DNA of 64,000 bases, taken from Shewanella violacea DSS12. Lineage in GTDB: Bacteria > Pseudomonadota > Gammaproteobacteria > Enterobacterales > Shewanellaceae. The stretch is from NCBI RefSeq assembly GCF_000091325.1, contig NC_014012.1, positions 310,001 through 374,000 on the forward strand. The letters are read 5' to 3'. The notes under the pieces were generated by a model that did not search any database, was not told the DNA's origin, and saw only the letters and a program-made list of their open reading frames with translations. The translations under genes and the position numbers were made by a program. Of this stretch, positions 38,592 to 46,751 are shown in pieces; within the stretch, counting starts at the first letter, position 1; each line of letters opens with the position of its first letter.

Positions 38592-40333
38592 AACCCAAGT
38601 TAAAGATGCGTCTAGGTGATCTCCTGGTTCAGGAACAGATCATAGGTGAGGCTCAACTGCTGGAAGCGTTAGCAGAGCAGAGAAGTAGTGGCAAAAAATT
38701 GGGCCGCACGCTGATCGATCTTAATTGTATTACCGAAGAGCAACTACTACGCTTCCTCTCTCAGCAGCTAAATATTCCTTTTCTCGATATCAGTAAGCGC
38801 CCTATTCCCAGCAAAGTGGTTAACTTGTTGCCCGAGGTTCAAGCGAGACGCTTCCGAGCGCTGGTTGTGGAAGATAATGGTGATAGCGTCTTGGTTGTCA
38901 TGAGTGATCCTGCCGACTTACAGGCCATGGATAACCTCGAAGTGCAGTTACTGCCTAAGCTATTGAAGATAGCTGTGGTGACCGAGAGTCAGCTGCTGGA
39001 TGCCTTCGATAATCTCTATAGGCGAACCGATGAGATCGCTCAGATCGCGGGTAAGCTCGAAGAGGAATATGCCGCCGATGATCAATTCGATCTTGCCAGT
39101 CTCACCCAAGGTGATAGCGATAATGAAACCACAGTCGTAAAGCTACTCCAGTCTATTTTTGAAGATGCGGTGCAGATGCGAGCTTCGGATATTCATATCG
39201 AACCGGGTGAGAAGGTACTGCGCATCAGGCAACGTATCGATGGTCAGTTACATGAGAATTTACTGCCAGAAGTGAGTATTGCCGCCGCTTTGGTTTTGAG
39301 GCTAAAACTGATGGCTGGCCTGGATATCTCTGAGAAGCGTCTGCCCCAGGATGGACGATTTCATATGGAGATTAAAGGGCATAAGATCGACGTGCGTATG
39401 TCGACCATGCCTATTTATCATGGTGAATCTGTGGTGATGCGTCTGCTGGATCAGTCAGCTGGCTTACTGACTCTGAATGAAACCGGTATGCCGCCGGAGA
39501 TCTTAGCGCGAATTCGAAAACAGATTAAGCGTCCCCATGGCATGCTATTGGTGACAGGGCCAACAGGTAGCGGTAAAACCACGACCCTGTACGGCATATT
39601 GAGTGAACTCAATACCGCGGACAGAAAGATAATCACGGTTGAAGACCCGGTGGAATACCAGTTACCGCGTATCAACCAAGTTCAGGTCAATCATAAAATT
39701 GGCTTAGATTTCTCCCATGTACTGCGAACTACACTACGTCAAGATCCCGATATCATCATGGTGGGTGAGATGCGAGATCGAGAGACGGTTGAGATTGGCC
39801 TTCGAGGTGCTTTAACTGGTCACTTCGTATTGTCGACCTTACACACAAATGATGCGGTTACCAGTGCATTACGTCTGCTTGATATGGGCGCGGCAAGTTA
39901 CCTAGTAGCGAGTGCCTTAAGGGTCATTATTGCTCAGCGGCTGGTGAGACGAGTGTGCCAGAGTTGCTCCGGTGATTATCAGTTAACGGCGCAAGACAGT
40001 GCCTGGTTAAACTCGGTTAGTCATCTGGATTTCTCGCAGGCGACATTTAAAATTGGTTCAGGTTGCCAGAGCTGTAATGGCAGTGGCTATCGTGGGCGTA
40101 TCGGTGTGTTCGAGATCCTTGAACTAGATGAGTCTATGGTAGAAGCCATGCGGACAGGTAATCCACAAGATTTTGCTCTCGCAGCAAAAAATAGCCCTAA
40201 TTTTACTCCGTTAGCAGAATCTGCACTTAAATATCTGGGTGAGGGCATGACGACTATCGAAGAGGTGGCCAAGCTAGTCGAAGATGTGACCGAATCTCAC
40301 ATTCCCCTATCGGCAGATATGGTGACTCAGTAA
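38588..40333 (+). CDS. mshE: MSHA pilus extension ATPase MshE
   Basis: 581-aa GspE/PilB-family hexameric ATPase powering pilus extension. GTG start with GGAG upstream, overlapping mshN. The N-terminal MshEN domain holds the tandem c-di-GMP motif: RLGDLLVQEQIIGEAQLLEAL then, five residues after the Q, LGRTLIDLNCITEEQLL; family work shows MshE binds c-di-GMP through this motif. Walker A GPTGSGKT is at 324-331, followed by the Asp box and Walker B (DPDIIMVGEMRDRETVE). A zinc finger of two CxxC pairs (CQSC...CQSC) is intact. No retraction ATPase is encoded in the window. Confidence 0.96.
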   Translation: MKPKLKMRLGDLLVQEQIIGEAQLLEALAEQRSSGKKLGRTLIDLNCITEEQLLRFLSQQLNIPFLDISKRPIPSKVVNLLPEVQARRFRALVVEDNGDSVLVVMSDPADLQAMDNLEVQLLPKLLKIAVVTESQLLDAFDNLYRRTDEIAQIAGKLEEEYAADDQFDLASLTQGDSDNETTVVKLLQSIFEDAVQMRASDIHIEPGEKVLRIRQRIDGQLHENLLPEVSIAAALVLRLKLMAGLDISEKRLPQDGRFHMEIKGHKIDVRMSTMPIYHGESVVMRLLDQSAGLLTLNETGMPPEILARIRKQIKRPHGMLLVTGPTGSGKTTTLYGILSELNTADRKIITVEDPVEYQLPRINQVQVNHKIGLDFSHVLRTTLRQDPDIIMVGEMRDRETVEIGLRGALTGHFVLSTLHTNDAVTSALRLLDMGAASYLVASALRVIIAQRLVRRVCQSCSGDYQLTAQDSAWLNSVSHLDFSQATFKIGSGCQSCNGSGYRGRIGVFEILELDESMVEAMRTGNPQDFALAAKNSPNFTPLAESALKYLGEGMTTIEEVAKLVEDVTESHIPLSADMVTQ

Positions 40334-40346
40334 AGTGGCAGTAGAT

Positions 40347-40379
40347 GATAAGGGCAGCGGTGTTAGTGGCTGTCTTATC
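40347..40379 (+). other. Intercistronic hairpin between mshE and mshG
   Basis: Inverted repeat GATAAGGGCAGC / GCTGTCTTATC with a 10-bp loop in the 91-bp gap. There is no U tract, so it is more likely an RNA-processing or stability element than a terminator. Confidence 0.45.
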
Positions 40380-40424
40380 AATAGCGTGAGTAATGATCTG
40401 AATCATGAGGGTGGAAATTAATTA

Positions 40425-41645
40425 ATGCCAGTCTACAAATACCGAGGGCGTGATGCCCAGGGGCAGCAAGTTACAGGGGTGGTCGATGCGACCTCTGAGA
40501 GTGCGGCTGCAGATCAGCTAATGTCTCGTGCGGTTATTCCACTAGAACTCATTGAGGCTAAGGAGAAACAAGATTTCTCTCTGGCAGCATTGTTTAAAGC
40601 TAAGGTAAGCCTTTCCGAACTGCAGATTTTTAGCCGACAGATGTATTCTTTGACTCGTTCCGGCATCCCTATTTTGCGCGCCATAGCTGGCTTGTCAGAA
40701 ACGACACATTCTCAGCGTATGCGAGATGCCCTCAACGATATTTCCGAGCAATTAACCGCCGGTCGTCCCTTATCTTCGGCAATGAATCATCACCAAGATG
40801 TGTTCGATGCGCTGTTCGTCTCTATGGTTCATGTAGGAGAGAACACAGGTAAGCTCGAAGATGCATTTATGCAGTTATCGGGTTATATCGAACGGGAGCA
40901 GGAGACCAGACGCCGGATTAAAGCCGCTATGCGTTATCCGATATTTGTCTTGATAGCCATCACCATAGCCATGGTGATCCTCAACATCATGGTTATCCCT
41001 AAATTTGCCGATATGTTTTCTCGTTTTGGTGCCGATCTGCCCTGGGCGACCAAGCTGTTAATCGGCACTTCTAGCCTATTTGTAAACTATTGGCCAGCCA
41101 TGTTGGTCGGTGTAATAGGGGGCTTTATCGGTATTCGATACTGGCACAGCACGGAGAAAGGTGAGAAGCAGTGGGATAAATGGAAGCTACATATTCCTGC
41201 CGTTGGCAGCATCATAGAGCGCTCTACCTTATCTAGATACTGTCGTAGTTTTTCTATGATGCTTAGCGCCGGGGTACCCATGACCCAAGCCTTAAGTCTA
41301 GTGGCTGATTCCGTAGATAACGCCTACATGCATGATCGAATCGTCGCCATGCGCCGGGGAATAGAATCTGGTGATTCCATGTTACGAGTATCGAATCAAA
41401 GCCAATTGTTCACTCCTCTGGTGTTGCAGATGGTTGCAGTTGGAGAGGAAACGGGTCAGATAGACCAGCTGCTCAACGATGCTGCCGATTTTTACGAAGG
41501 TGAAGTGGATTACGATCTTAAAAACCTCACAGCTAAACTCGAGCCGATCTTAATCGGCTTCGTGGCGGGAATCGTATTGATACTAGCGCTAGGTATTTAC
41601 CTGCCAATGTGGGATATGCTCAATGTTGTCAAGGGAGGAAATTAG
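40425..41645 (+). CDS. mshG: MSHA inner-membrane platform protein MshG (PilC/GspF-like)
   Basis: 406-aa polytopic platform protein around which the MshE ATPase works. Two T2SF/GspF domains: the first begins ELQIFSRQMYSLTRSGIPIL, the second STLSRYCRSFSMMLSAGVPMT. Three membrane segments (about 170-190, 220-240 and 375-395). The N-terminus MPVYKYRGRDAQGQQVTG is typical of the family. Its last 17 codons (ending WDMLNVVKGGN) form the ancestor-like first unit of the tandem array that follows. GAGGGTGGA lies upstream of the ATG. Confidence 0.96.
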   Translation: MPVYKYRGRDAQGQQVTGVVDATSESAAADQLMSRAVIPLELIEAKEKQDFSLAALFKAKVSLSELQIFSRQMYSLTRSGIPILRAIAGLSETTHSQRMRDALNDISEQLTAGRPLSSAMNHHQDVFDALFVSMVHVGENTGKLEDAFMQLSGYIEREQETRRRIKAAMRYPIFVLIAITIAMVILNIMVIPKFADMFSRFGADLPWATKLLIGTSSLFVNYWPAMLVGVIGGFIGIRYWHSTEKGEKQWDKWKLHIPAVGSIIERSTLSRYCRSFSMMLSAGVPMTQALSLVADSVDNAYMHDRIVAMRRGIESGDSMLRVSNQSQLFTPLVLQMVAVGEETGQIDQLLNDAADFYEGEVDYDLKNLTAKLEPILIGFVAGIVLILALGIYLPMWDMLNVVKGGN

Positions 41646-42236
41646 GGCTAGGGCTGGTATATACCTGGCTATATGGTGGGATATGCTCAATGTAGTCAAG
41701 GGCGGGAATTAGACTTTTATAGGCAGAGTAAAGCTGGTATTTACCTGGCCATATGGTGGGACATGCTCAATGTTGTGAAGGGCGGGAATTAGACTTTTAT
41801 AGGCAGAGTAAAGCTGGTATTTACCTGACCATATGGTGGGATATGCTCAATGTAGTCAAGGGCGGGAATTAGACTTTTATAGCCAGAGTAAAGCAGGTAT
41901 TTACCTGACTCTATGGTGGGACATGCTTAACCTAGTCAAAGCTGGGAATTAAGGCGGGGAGTTAGGGCTAGAGCTGGTATTTACCTGACTCGATGGTGAG
42001 ATATGCTCAATGTAGTGAAGGGCGGGAATTAGACTTTTATAGGCAGAGTAAAGCTGGTATTTACCTGGCTATATGGTGGGATATGCTCAATGTAGTCAAG
42101 GGCGGGAATTAGACTTTGTTTAGCCAGAGTAAGCAGGTATTTACCTGACTCTATGGTGGGATATGCTCAACCTTGTGAAGGGAGGGGATTTGGCTTTGTT
42201 TAGTCAGAGTAAAGCAGGTATTTCCCTTTTTCTAAT
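41592..42236 (+). repeat. 80-bp tandem array made of copies of the mshG 3' end
   Basis: Units begin with GGTATTTACCTG at 41592 (inside mshG), 41656 (GGTATATACC), 41736, 41816, 41896, 41976, 42056, 42136 and 42217; the period is exactly 80 bp for units 2-7, 81 bp before the last, and 64 bp for the first step. Each full unit is a 57-bp copy of the last mshG codons (three bases longer, WW for MW) plus a 23-bp spacer. Copies 1, 2, 3, 4 and 6 keep the peptide frame GIYL-x-x-WWDMLN-x-VK-x-GN and a stop; copy 5 has an early TGA; copy 7 runs through into the decayed copy 8. The 745-bp mshG-mshF gap is essentially this array. Confidence 0.97.
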
Positions 42237-42249
42237 GCTGGGTAATGTT

Positions 42250-42285
42250 CAAGACCGTCAAGACCGTCAAGACCGTCAAGATTGA
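42250..42285 (+). repeat. 9-bp microrepeat at the end of the mshG-tail array
   Basis: CAAGACCGT occurs three times head to tail, followed by a partial CAAGATTGA, at the downstream edge of the 80-bp array. It is in frame (QDR) with the open frame running out of array copy 7 and ends in TGA. Confidence 0.93.
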
Positions 42286-42390
42286 AAGTAAGTGATAGTC
42301 ATCAATAGTTAGGTTAAAACCTTGTCATGTGGTCAATAGTGAGAAATAGATGAAGCTAGTTAATTTTCCGCATAAAGAAGGAAAAACCTA

Positions 42391-42906
42391 ATGCTGAGTC
42401 AGCAGAAAGCCGATGGAGAGTTATTGGGGCTATTTAGCAAGATGATAGCTATCGTTTTACTGCTCGCCTTGCTAGCTATTTTAGGCTTTAGGTATTTTGG
42501 TTCGGTGAATAACATAGCTGCTCAGGGGTTGAGGGTCGATCATACCCGCTTGCTAAATGTGTTGGGAATGATAAAGGGCAAGTGGTTGGCACAGGGGAGG
42601 CCTAAGCAGATGATGCTAGATTGGGATACTGGTTTTTCGATAAGTGCCGACAGCCAGTCAAGTCAAACAATATCAGCTATGAACTTGGTTAAAATGAGTT
42701 CAGGAGGTTGGCCACTGCCTAATAAACGAGATTCTACCGGTTGTGAACAACTTTGGTATAAGTTACTTGGTCCGGACACCATGTCTCAACAATTTGTATC
42801 GTCAATTAGCCCTGGTGGAAATGTTTGTAATTATATTGTTATCGATTCCGGGCGTATGAGTTATCAGTTGGCGACTGGGTATGTAAATTTTTTGACTAAT
42901 GACTAA
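42391..42906 (+). CDS. mshF: MSHA biogenesis protein MshF
   Basis: 171 aa. One N-terminal membrane helix (about 17-37, MIAIVLLLALLAILGFRYF) and a periplasmic domain with conserved DHTRLLNVLGMIKGKWLAQG and GGWPLPN; two to three cysteines in the C-terminal half may pair. Position between MshG and the prepilins and the length fit MshF, a poorly characterised MSHA protein with minor-pilin-like features. AAGAAGGAAAAA precedes the ATG. It is separated from mshG by the tail array, so it may be expressed less tightly with the upstream genes than in loci without the array. Confidence 0.82.
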   Translation: MLSQQKADGELLGLFSKMIAIVLLLALLAILGFRYFGSVNNIAAQGLRVDHTRLLNVLGMIKGKWLAQGRPKQMMLDWDTGFSISADSQSSQTISAMNLVKMSSGGWPLPNKRDSTGCEQLWYKLLGPDTMSQQFVSSISPGGNVCNYIVIDSGRMSYQLATGYVNFLTND

Positions 42907-43039
42907 TAATAGAGCAAATATTGGCGTTTCATAGTTTTCTAAAATTCTTCGAACTGTTAGAATTGTAAGGTGTTATGTGTGGCTTGTGTGGGTGAACAGG
43001 TTGAAAATCAAATAAAAGGTTAATTTAAAAGGTCTAATT

Positions 43040-43672
43040 ATGAGTAACTCTCGAAGTCGTCAACAAGGTTTCTCTTTAATAGAGCTTGTGATCGTGATTG
43101 TGATTCTTGGTTTGCTTGCCGCAACCGCTATCCCACGTTTTCTCAATGTCACCGAGGACGCACAAGATGCCAGTTTAGATGGTGTCTCTGGTGGTCTTGC
43201 TACCGCAGTTGGTTTTGTTCGTGCTCAGTGGGAAGTCGATGGCCGTAGTAACAGTACTGTGATTCTTGATGGAACAAGTCTATCTCTCGACACTCGCTTT
43301 GGTTATCCAACGGGTATGGTAACCAGTGGCGGTGATTCTGGCCTCGGTAATACGAGTGCTACCGCTATGACAGATGTGTCTTGTCAGGAAGTATTTAAAT
43401 ATATTCTTCAGAGTGCACCGCGGAATGTGGTCTATACAGCAGACGCCCGTAACCAAAGATATACAGCTCGTATGTTAGAAGGTGTAGGTAGCACGGCAAC
43501 TGATCTCAATGGTAATACGGTTAATGGTATCGATCTATGTGTATATCATCAGGTGGCATCTCTAGTATTAAATCAAACTACGGGTGTCCCCACGCCAATA
43601 CCTGCTCTTGATGTGAGTAAAGGTATTACCTATAACCCAGCTACAGGTACTGTGGTTAGTTTTACTAACTAG
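43040..43672 (+). CDS. mshB: MSHA minor prepilin MshB
   Basis: 210 aa. Type IV prepilin with a 10-residue leader and cleavage site in QQG-FSLIELVIVIVILGLL, including the +5 glutamate. The N-terminal helix continues ATAIPRFLNVTEDAQDASLDGV, followed by a globular domain with two cysteines (CQEV..., LCVYHQ). Position just before the MshA-type pilins identifies it as MshB. 133 bp after mshF, with no terminator between. Confidence 0.93.
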   Translation: MSNSRSRQQGFSLIELVIVIVILGLLAATAIPRFLNVTEDAQDASLDGVSGGLATAVGFVRAQWEVDGRSNSTVILDGTSLSLDTRFGYPTGMVTSGGDSGLGNTSATAMTDVSCQEVFKYILQSAPRNVVYTADARNQRYTARMLEGVGSTATDLNGNTVNGIDLCVYHQVASLVLNQTTGVPTPIPALDVSKGITYNPATGTVVSFTN

Positions 43673-43768
43673 AGCGAGTAGATGAGCTTAGCTAATTTAG
43701 AGCTATAAATAATTTATGTTCGCTGCTTAAAGTGGCGATTGGAACAAAGTAAAAAGGGTAGTAGATAT

Positions 43769-44284
43769 ATGAAGCAACAAAATGGTTTTACGCTAATTGA
43801 ATTAGTGGTAGTTATTATCATTCTAGGTATTTTGGCAGTAACTGCAGCACCTAAGTTTATTAACTTACAGAGTGATGCACGTGAGTCGACACTTCAAGGT
43901 ATGAAGGGAGCGATACAAGGTGCAAATAGTTTAATCTTTGCTAAAGCCGCATTAGCTGGAGATGAGTCAAAAGCGGGTTCGACAGATGTAAATATAGGCA
44001 CTACGGCTAGCCCGATCAATGTATCAACCACATTCGGTTATATGACTGCAGAAGAAACAGCATTTGAATTGGGTATGGATGCAGGCTTTGTTGCTAAGGG
44101 CGGTACTCCTCAAAATGGAACAGAGGACTGGATTGTTGATGAATCTGGAACTCCAGGCTCTAGTGGCACTATGGTTATATATCAGCGTGGCGCGCCTAAT
44201 GGCACAAATACTTGCCAATTGACTTATAAAGAAGCTACATCAACGACCTTGCCAACGATGGTTATTGTTGATACTGGTTGTTAG
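43769..44284 (+). CDS. mshA: MshA-type pilin, tandem copy 1
   Basis: 171 aa. The start at 43769 gives a short leader MKQQNG before the processed [15 protein letters not shown]; an upstream in-frame ATG-like start (43739) would add ten charged residues without a better ribosome site. The N-terminal helix [19 protein letters not shown] is the MshA signature shared with the next two genes. The C-terminal disulfide pair (NTCQLTY...VDTGC) is present. The globular region differs clearly from copies 2 and 3. Only 14 bp separate it from copy 2, so the two are co-transcribed. Which of the three is the main pilin subunit cannot be decided from sequence. Confidence 0.88.
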   Translation: MKQQNGFTLIELVVVIIILGILAVTAAPKFINLQSDARESTLQGMKGAIQGANSLIFAKAALAGDESKAGSTDVNIGTTASPINVSTTFGYMTAEETAFELGMDAGFVAKGGTPQNGTEDWIVDESGTPGSSGTMVIYQRGAPNGTNTCQLTYKEATSTTLPTMVIVDTGC

Positions 44285-44298
44285 AAGGATTAGATAAA

Positions 44299-44799
44299 AT
44301 GAAAAAGCAAAATGGTTTTACCTTAATAGAGCTTGTTGTCGTTATAATTATCTTGGGTATTCTTGCTGTTACGGCTGCACCTAAATTTATTAACCTCCAA
44401 GGTGATGCAAGAGAATCTACGTTAAATGGATTTAGAGGGGCATTGCAAGGAGCTAATAGCCTAGTGTTTTCAAAAGCTGCTATAGCTGGTGAAGAACGTA
44501 TCGCTGATGGTACTGCATGGGCCGCTAATACTGGAAACACTGCTGGTGTAGATATTGGCACTGCAGAAGCGATTAAAACAGTTTTTGGTTATATTCCAGC
44601 AAGTTCAGCGGCTCTTGCTAATGCAATGGATGTAGATCTGACAGAATGGGTCATTACTGGATCTGGACCTTTAGTAATCAGCCCTAAAGATGCGCCAACT
44701 GCTACCTGTCACTTTACGTATACTGAAGCAACTACTAACAGTGCCCCGACATATACCCTATATACTCCGGGTAACAATGACGATCCATTTGCTTGTTAA
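44299..44799 (+). CDS. mshA: MshA-type pilin, tandem copy 2
   Basis: 166 aa. The start at 44299 (MKKQNG leader, AGAAGGAT ribosome site) yields [15 protein letters not shown] after cleavage. It shares [21 protein letters not shown] with the family and the C-terminal block [11 protein letters not shown] with copy 3, so copies 2 and 3 are the closest pair. Disulfide cysteines are in ATCHFTY and DPFAC. A perfect 13-bp terminator follows, so transcription from upstream largely ends here. Confidence 0.9.
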   Translation: MKKQNGFTLIELVVVIIILGILAVTAAPKFINLQGDARESTLNGFRGALQGANSLVFSKAAIAGEERIADGTAWAANTGNTAGVDIGTAEAIKTVFGYIPASSAALANAMDVDLTEWVITGSGPLVISPKDAPTATCHFTYTEATTNSAPTYTLYTPGNNDDPFAC

Positions 44800-44810
44800 T
44801 TGTTTAGTCA

Positions 44811-44841
44811 TAAAAAAGGCCTGCTAAGCAGGCCTTTTTTG
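44811..44841 (+). terminator. Strong terminator after pilin copy 2
   Basis: Perfect stem AAAAAAGGCCTGC / GCAGGCCTTTTTT with a TAA loop. It separates mshB-pilin1-pilin2 from pilin 3 and mshCDOPQ. Confidence 0.95.
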
Positions 44842-45028
44842 TATCAGATTTTTAGGCTGCTAAAGCTTGCTCATTTTTTAGATAATGACTATATGAATAT
44901 CTCTATAGTTTTCCGGTATTAACTATTTATCCCCCCACTTTAAATGTTACCTTAGTGTTAATAATTACTTTCTTTAGCTAGAATTAATCAATACGGCATG
45001 GATGCTTGATAACTGGAGCGGATGCGAT
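44842..45028 (+). promoter_or_regulatory. Leader region of pilin copy 3, presumed separate promoter
   Basis: 187-bp AT-rich gap between a strong terminator and pilin 3, so a promoter is needed here. TAGAAT at about 44979-44984 could be a -10, with only a weak -35. No further operator was recognised. Confidence 0.4.
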
Positions 45029-45526
45029 ATGAATAATATGAAGCAGCAAGGTTTTACCTTAATTGAGTTGGTCGTGGTGATCATTATCTTGGGTATTTTA
45101 GCGGTTACGGCAGCGCCTAAGTTTATTAACCTTCAGGGGGATGCTCGTCTTTCGACACTGAATGGATTTAAAGGCGCGCTACAAGGTGCTAATTCCTTGG
45201 TCTACTCAAAAGCTGCACTGGGTGGCGATGAAAAGATTGAATCTGGTGATTGGGCTAATAATGATGGTGTTGATATTGGTACCGGTACCTTAGCTCAGAC
45301 CAACCTTGGCTATCTACAAGCAGATATAGATGAGATAACCAATGCAATGGATGTTGATGCTGATGATTGGCAGCTTGATGCTTCCGTCACAGGTGAATTA
45401 AAGGTTGCACCAGTAAACGCACCAGCAGAAACCTGTCATTTTGTCTATGTTGAAGCGAGTGAAACCACGACTCCGACTTATAAGCTTTATACTCCGACAG
45501 GAAATGACGATCCCTTTGCCTGCTAA
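45029..45526 (+). CDS. mshA: MshA-type pilin, tandem copy 3
   Basis: 165 aa. The start at 45029 follows GGAG at ten bases; a second Met three codons later is possible. Leader MNNMKQQG, processed N-terminus [15 protein letters not shown], then [21 protein letters not shown]. Cysteines are in ETCHFVY and DPFAC. Acidic globular domain (pairs of Asp/Glu). It has its own upstream region and sits directly before mshC, the usual place of mshA, so it is the likeliest main pilin. A weakened terminator-like hairpin follows. Confidence 0.92.
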   Translation: MNNMKQQGFTLIELVVVIIILGILAVTAAPKFINLQGDARLSTLNGFKGALQGANSLVYSKAALGGDEKIESGDWANNDGVDIGTGTLAQTNLGYLQADIDEITNAMDVDADDWQLDASVTGELKVAPVNAPAETCHFVYVEASETTTPTYKLYTPTGNDDPFAC

Positions 45527-45542
45527 TGGACTCTTTTTAAGA

Positions 45543-45565
45543 AAAGTCCTGCTCTGCAGGCCTTT
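45543..45565 (+). terminator. Decayed terminator after pilin copy 3
   Basis: AAAGTCCTGC / GCAGGCCTTT with a TCT loop, one internal mismatch and no U tract. It looks like a weakened copy of the terminator after pilin 2, and probably lets part of the transcripts continue into mshC. Confidence 0.5.
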
Positions 45566-45721
45566 GCTATTTTAGCTTCGCCAACTTTTAATTGAGCTAA
45601 TTCGTCTTTCGGTAACACAGGCGCTAAAATTTAAGCTGATAGCTATTATACATATAAAATCTCACGGTTTTTTGTCATACTTAGAGTTAAATCTCTTGTG
45701 GTAAATGGTTACAGCTTAGAT

Positions 45722-46186
45722 ATGCGAATGATGCAAAATACAGGCTTTACTCTGATAGAGCTAGTCACCACCATTTTGTTAATTGCCATCCTCTCCGTGG
45801 TGGCCTTGCCACGTCTGATGACCAGCTCCAGTTACAGTGCCTTTACCTTACGAGATGAGTTTATCAGTGAGCTACGCAAGGCCCAGCTGATGGCAATGAA
45901 TAACCAAGATAGCTGTTTTCAAGTCAATGTTGATGAGAATGGCTATCAACTGCACAGTTTCAGCAATAATACTTGTACTGGTACCAGTCGCACCGAGGCA
46001 ATGCAGACTTTTGCTGGTGGAGCGAGTTTGACTACACGCCCGCCTGATGCGAACCACACCTTTAATGTGAAGTTTGATGTTAAAGGTGTCACCAATATGG
46101 GGTGTAGTGGCCCATGCATCAACGTGATTGCCGATGAGACCTTGGTCATAAATATCGAGAGTGAGGGGTATATTCATGGCCGTTAA
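45722..46186 (+). CDS. mshC: MSHA minor prepilin MshC (GspH-like)
   Basis: 154 aa with the start at 45722 (MRMMQNTG leader; starts at 45728, 45731 or GTG 45698 are possible because no clear ribosome site is seen). The processed N-terminus is FTLIELVTTILLIAILSVVALPR. LRDEFISELRKAQLMAMNNQ is the GspH/FimT-type block, and the C-terminal region carries conserved cysteines (GCSGPC). Minor pilin, probably part of the tip-priming complex with MshD, O and P. It overlaps mshD by 11 bp. Confidence 0.88.
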   Translation: MRMMQNTGFTLIELVTTILLIAILSVVALPRLMTSSSYSAFTLRDEFISELRKAQLMAMNNQDSCFQVNVDENGYQLHSFSNNTCTGTSRTEAMQTFAGGASLTTRPPDANHTFNVKFDVKGVTNMGCSGPCINVIADETLVINIESEGYIHGR

Positions 46187-46751
46187 CTCGTTCAAGAAAA
46201 CCAAGGCATTAGCTCACTTATCTCATAAGTCTAAAGGCTTTACTCTTATTGAGCTGGTTGTCGGCATGGTGGTTCTCAGCATCGCCTTAGTTTTACTTAC
46301 CAGCATGCTGTTTCCTCAGGCCGATCGCGCCGCCGAGACCTTACACCGTGTACGTTCGGCTGAGCTGGCTCATTCACTACTCAATGAGATCTGGAGTAAG
46401 CGTTATGATCAAAATACTAATCCTAACGGTGGTGTGCCTGCATGTGGTGCGAGCGCAAGGCCTGATTTAGGCTTACCTGCCGGCTTACCTTGTACACCAA
46501 AAAATGACCTAGGCCCTGATGGCGAGAACCGTAATGCCTTTAATGATGTCGATGATTATGATGGCTTAGTTCTGTCGAGTAATATGCTTAATTCAGATAA
46601 TACTTATGCGAGTGAATACCCTAACTATCAACTAGCTGTCAGTGTTACTTATCTGGACTTACCGAGTTTAAACAGAAAACTAATTACCATATCTGTGACG
46701 ACCCCTAGTAATGAAGTGATCACTTACAATGCCGCACGGAGTAATTACTGA
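46176..46751 (+). CDS. mshD: MSHA minor prepilin MshD
   Basis: 191 aa. ATG at 46176 with GAGGGG upstream and overlapping the mshC stop. Unusually long leader (about 25 residues, ending SKG) before [42 protein letters not shown] resembles the PilV/GspI class, followed by a disordered Pro/Gly/Asp stretch (PACGASARPDLGLPAGLPC) with two cysteines. Ends at TGATG, sharing bases with the mshO start. Confidence 0.9.
   Translation: MAVNSFKKTKALAHLSHKSKGFTLIELVVGMVVLSIALVLLTSMLFPQADRAAETLHRVRSAELAHSLLNEIWSKRYDQNTNPNGGVPACGASARPDLGLPAGLPCTPKNDLGPDGENRNAFNDVDDYDGLVLSSNMLNSDNTYASEYPNYQLAVSVTYLDLPSLNRKLITISVTTPSNEVITYNAARSNY

Noticed and set aside
41592..42236. CRISPR array
   Set aside because: The regular 80-bp period is a simple tandem repeat; the spacers are near-identical rather than unique, and no cas genes are present.
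41592..42236. Mobile element or MITE cluster
   Set aside because: No terminal inverted repeats, target duplications or transposase; the units clearly derive from the end of mshG.
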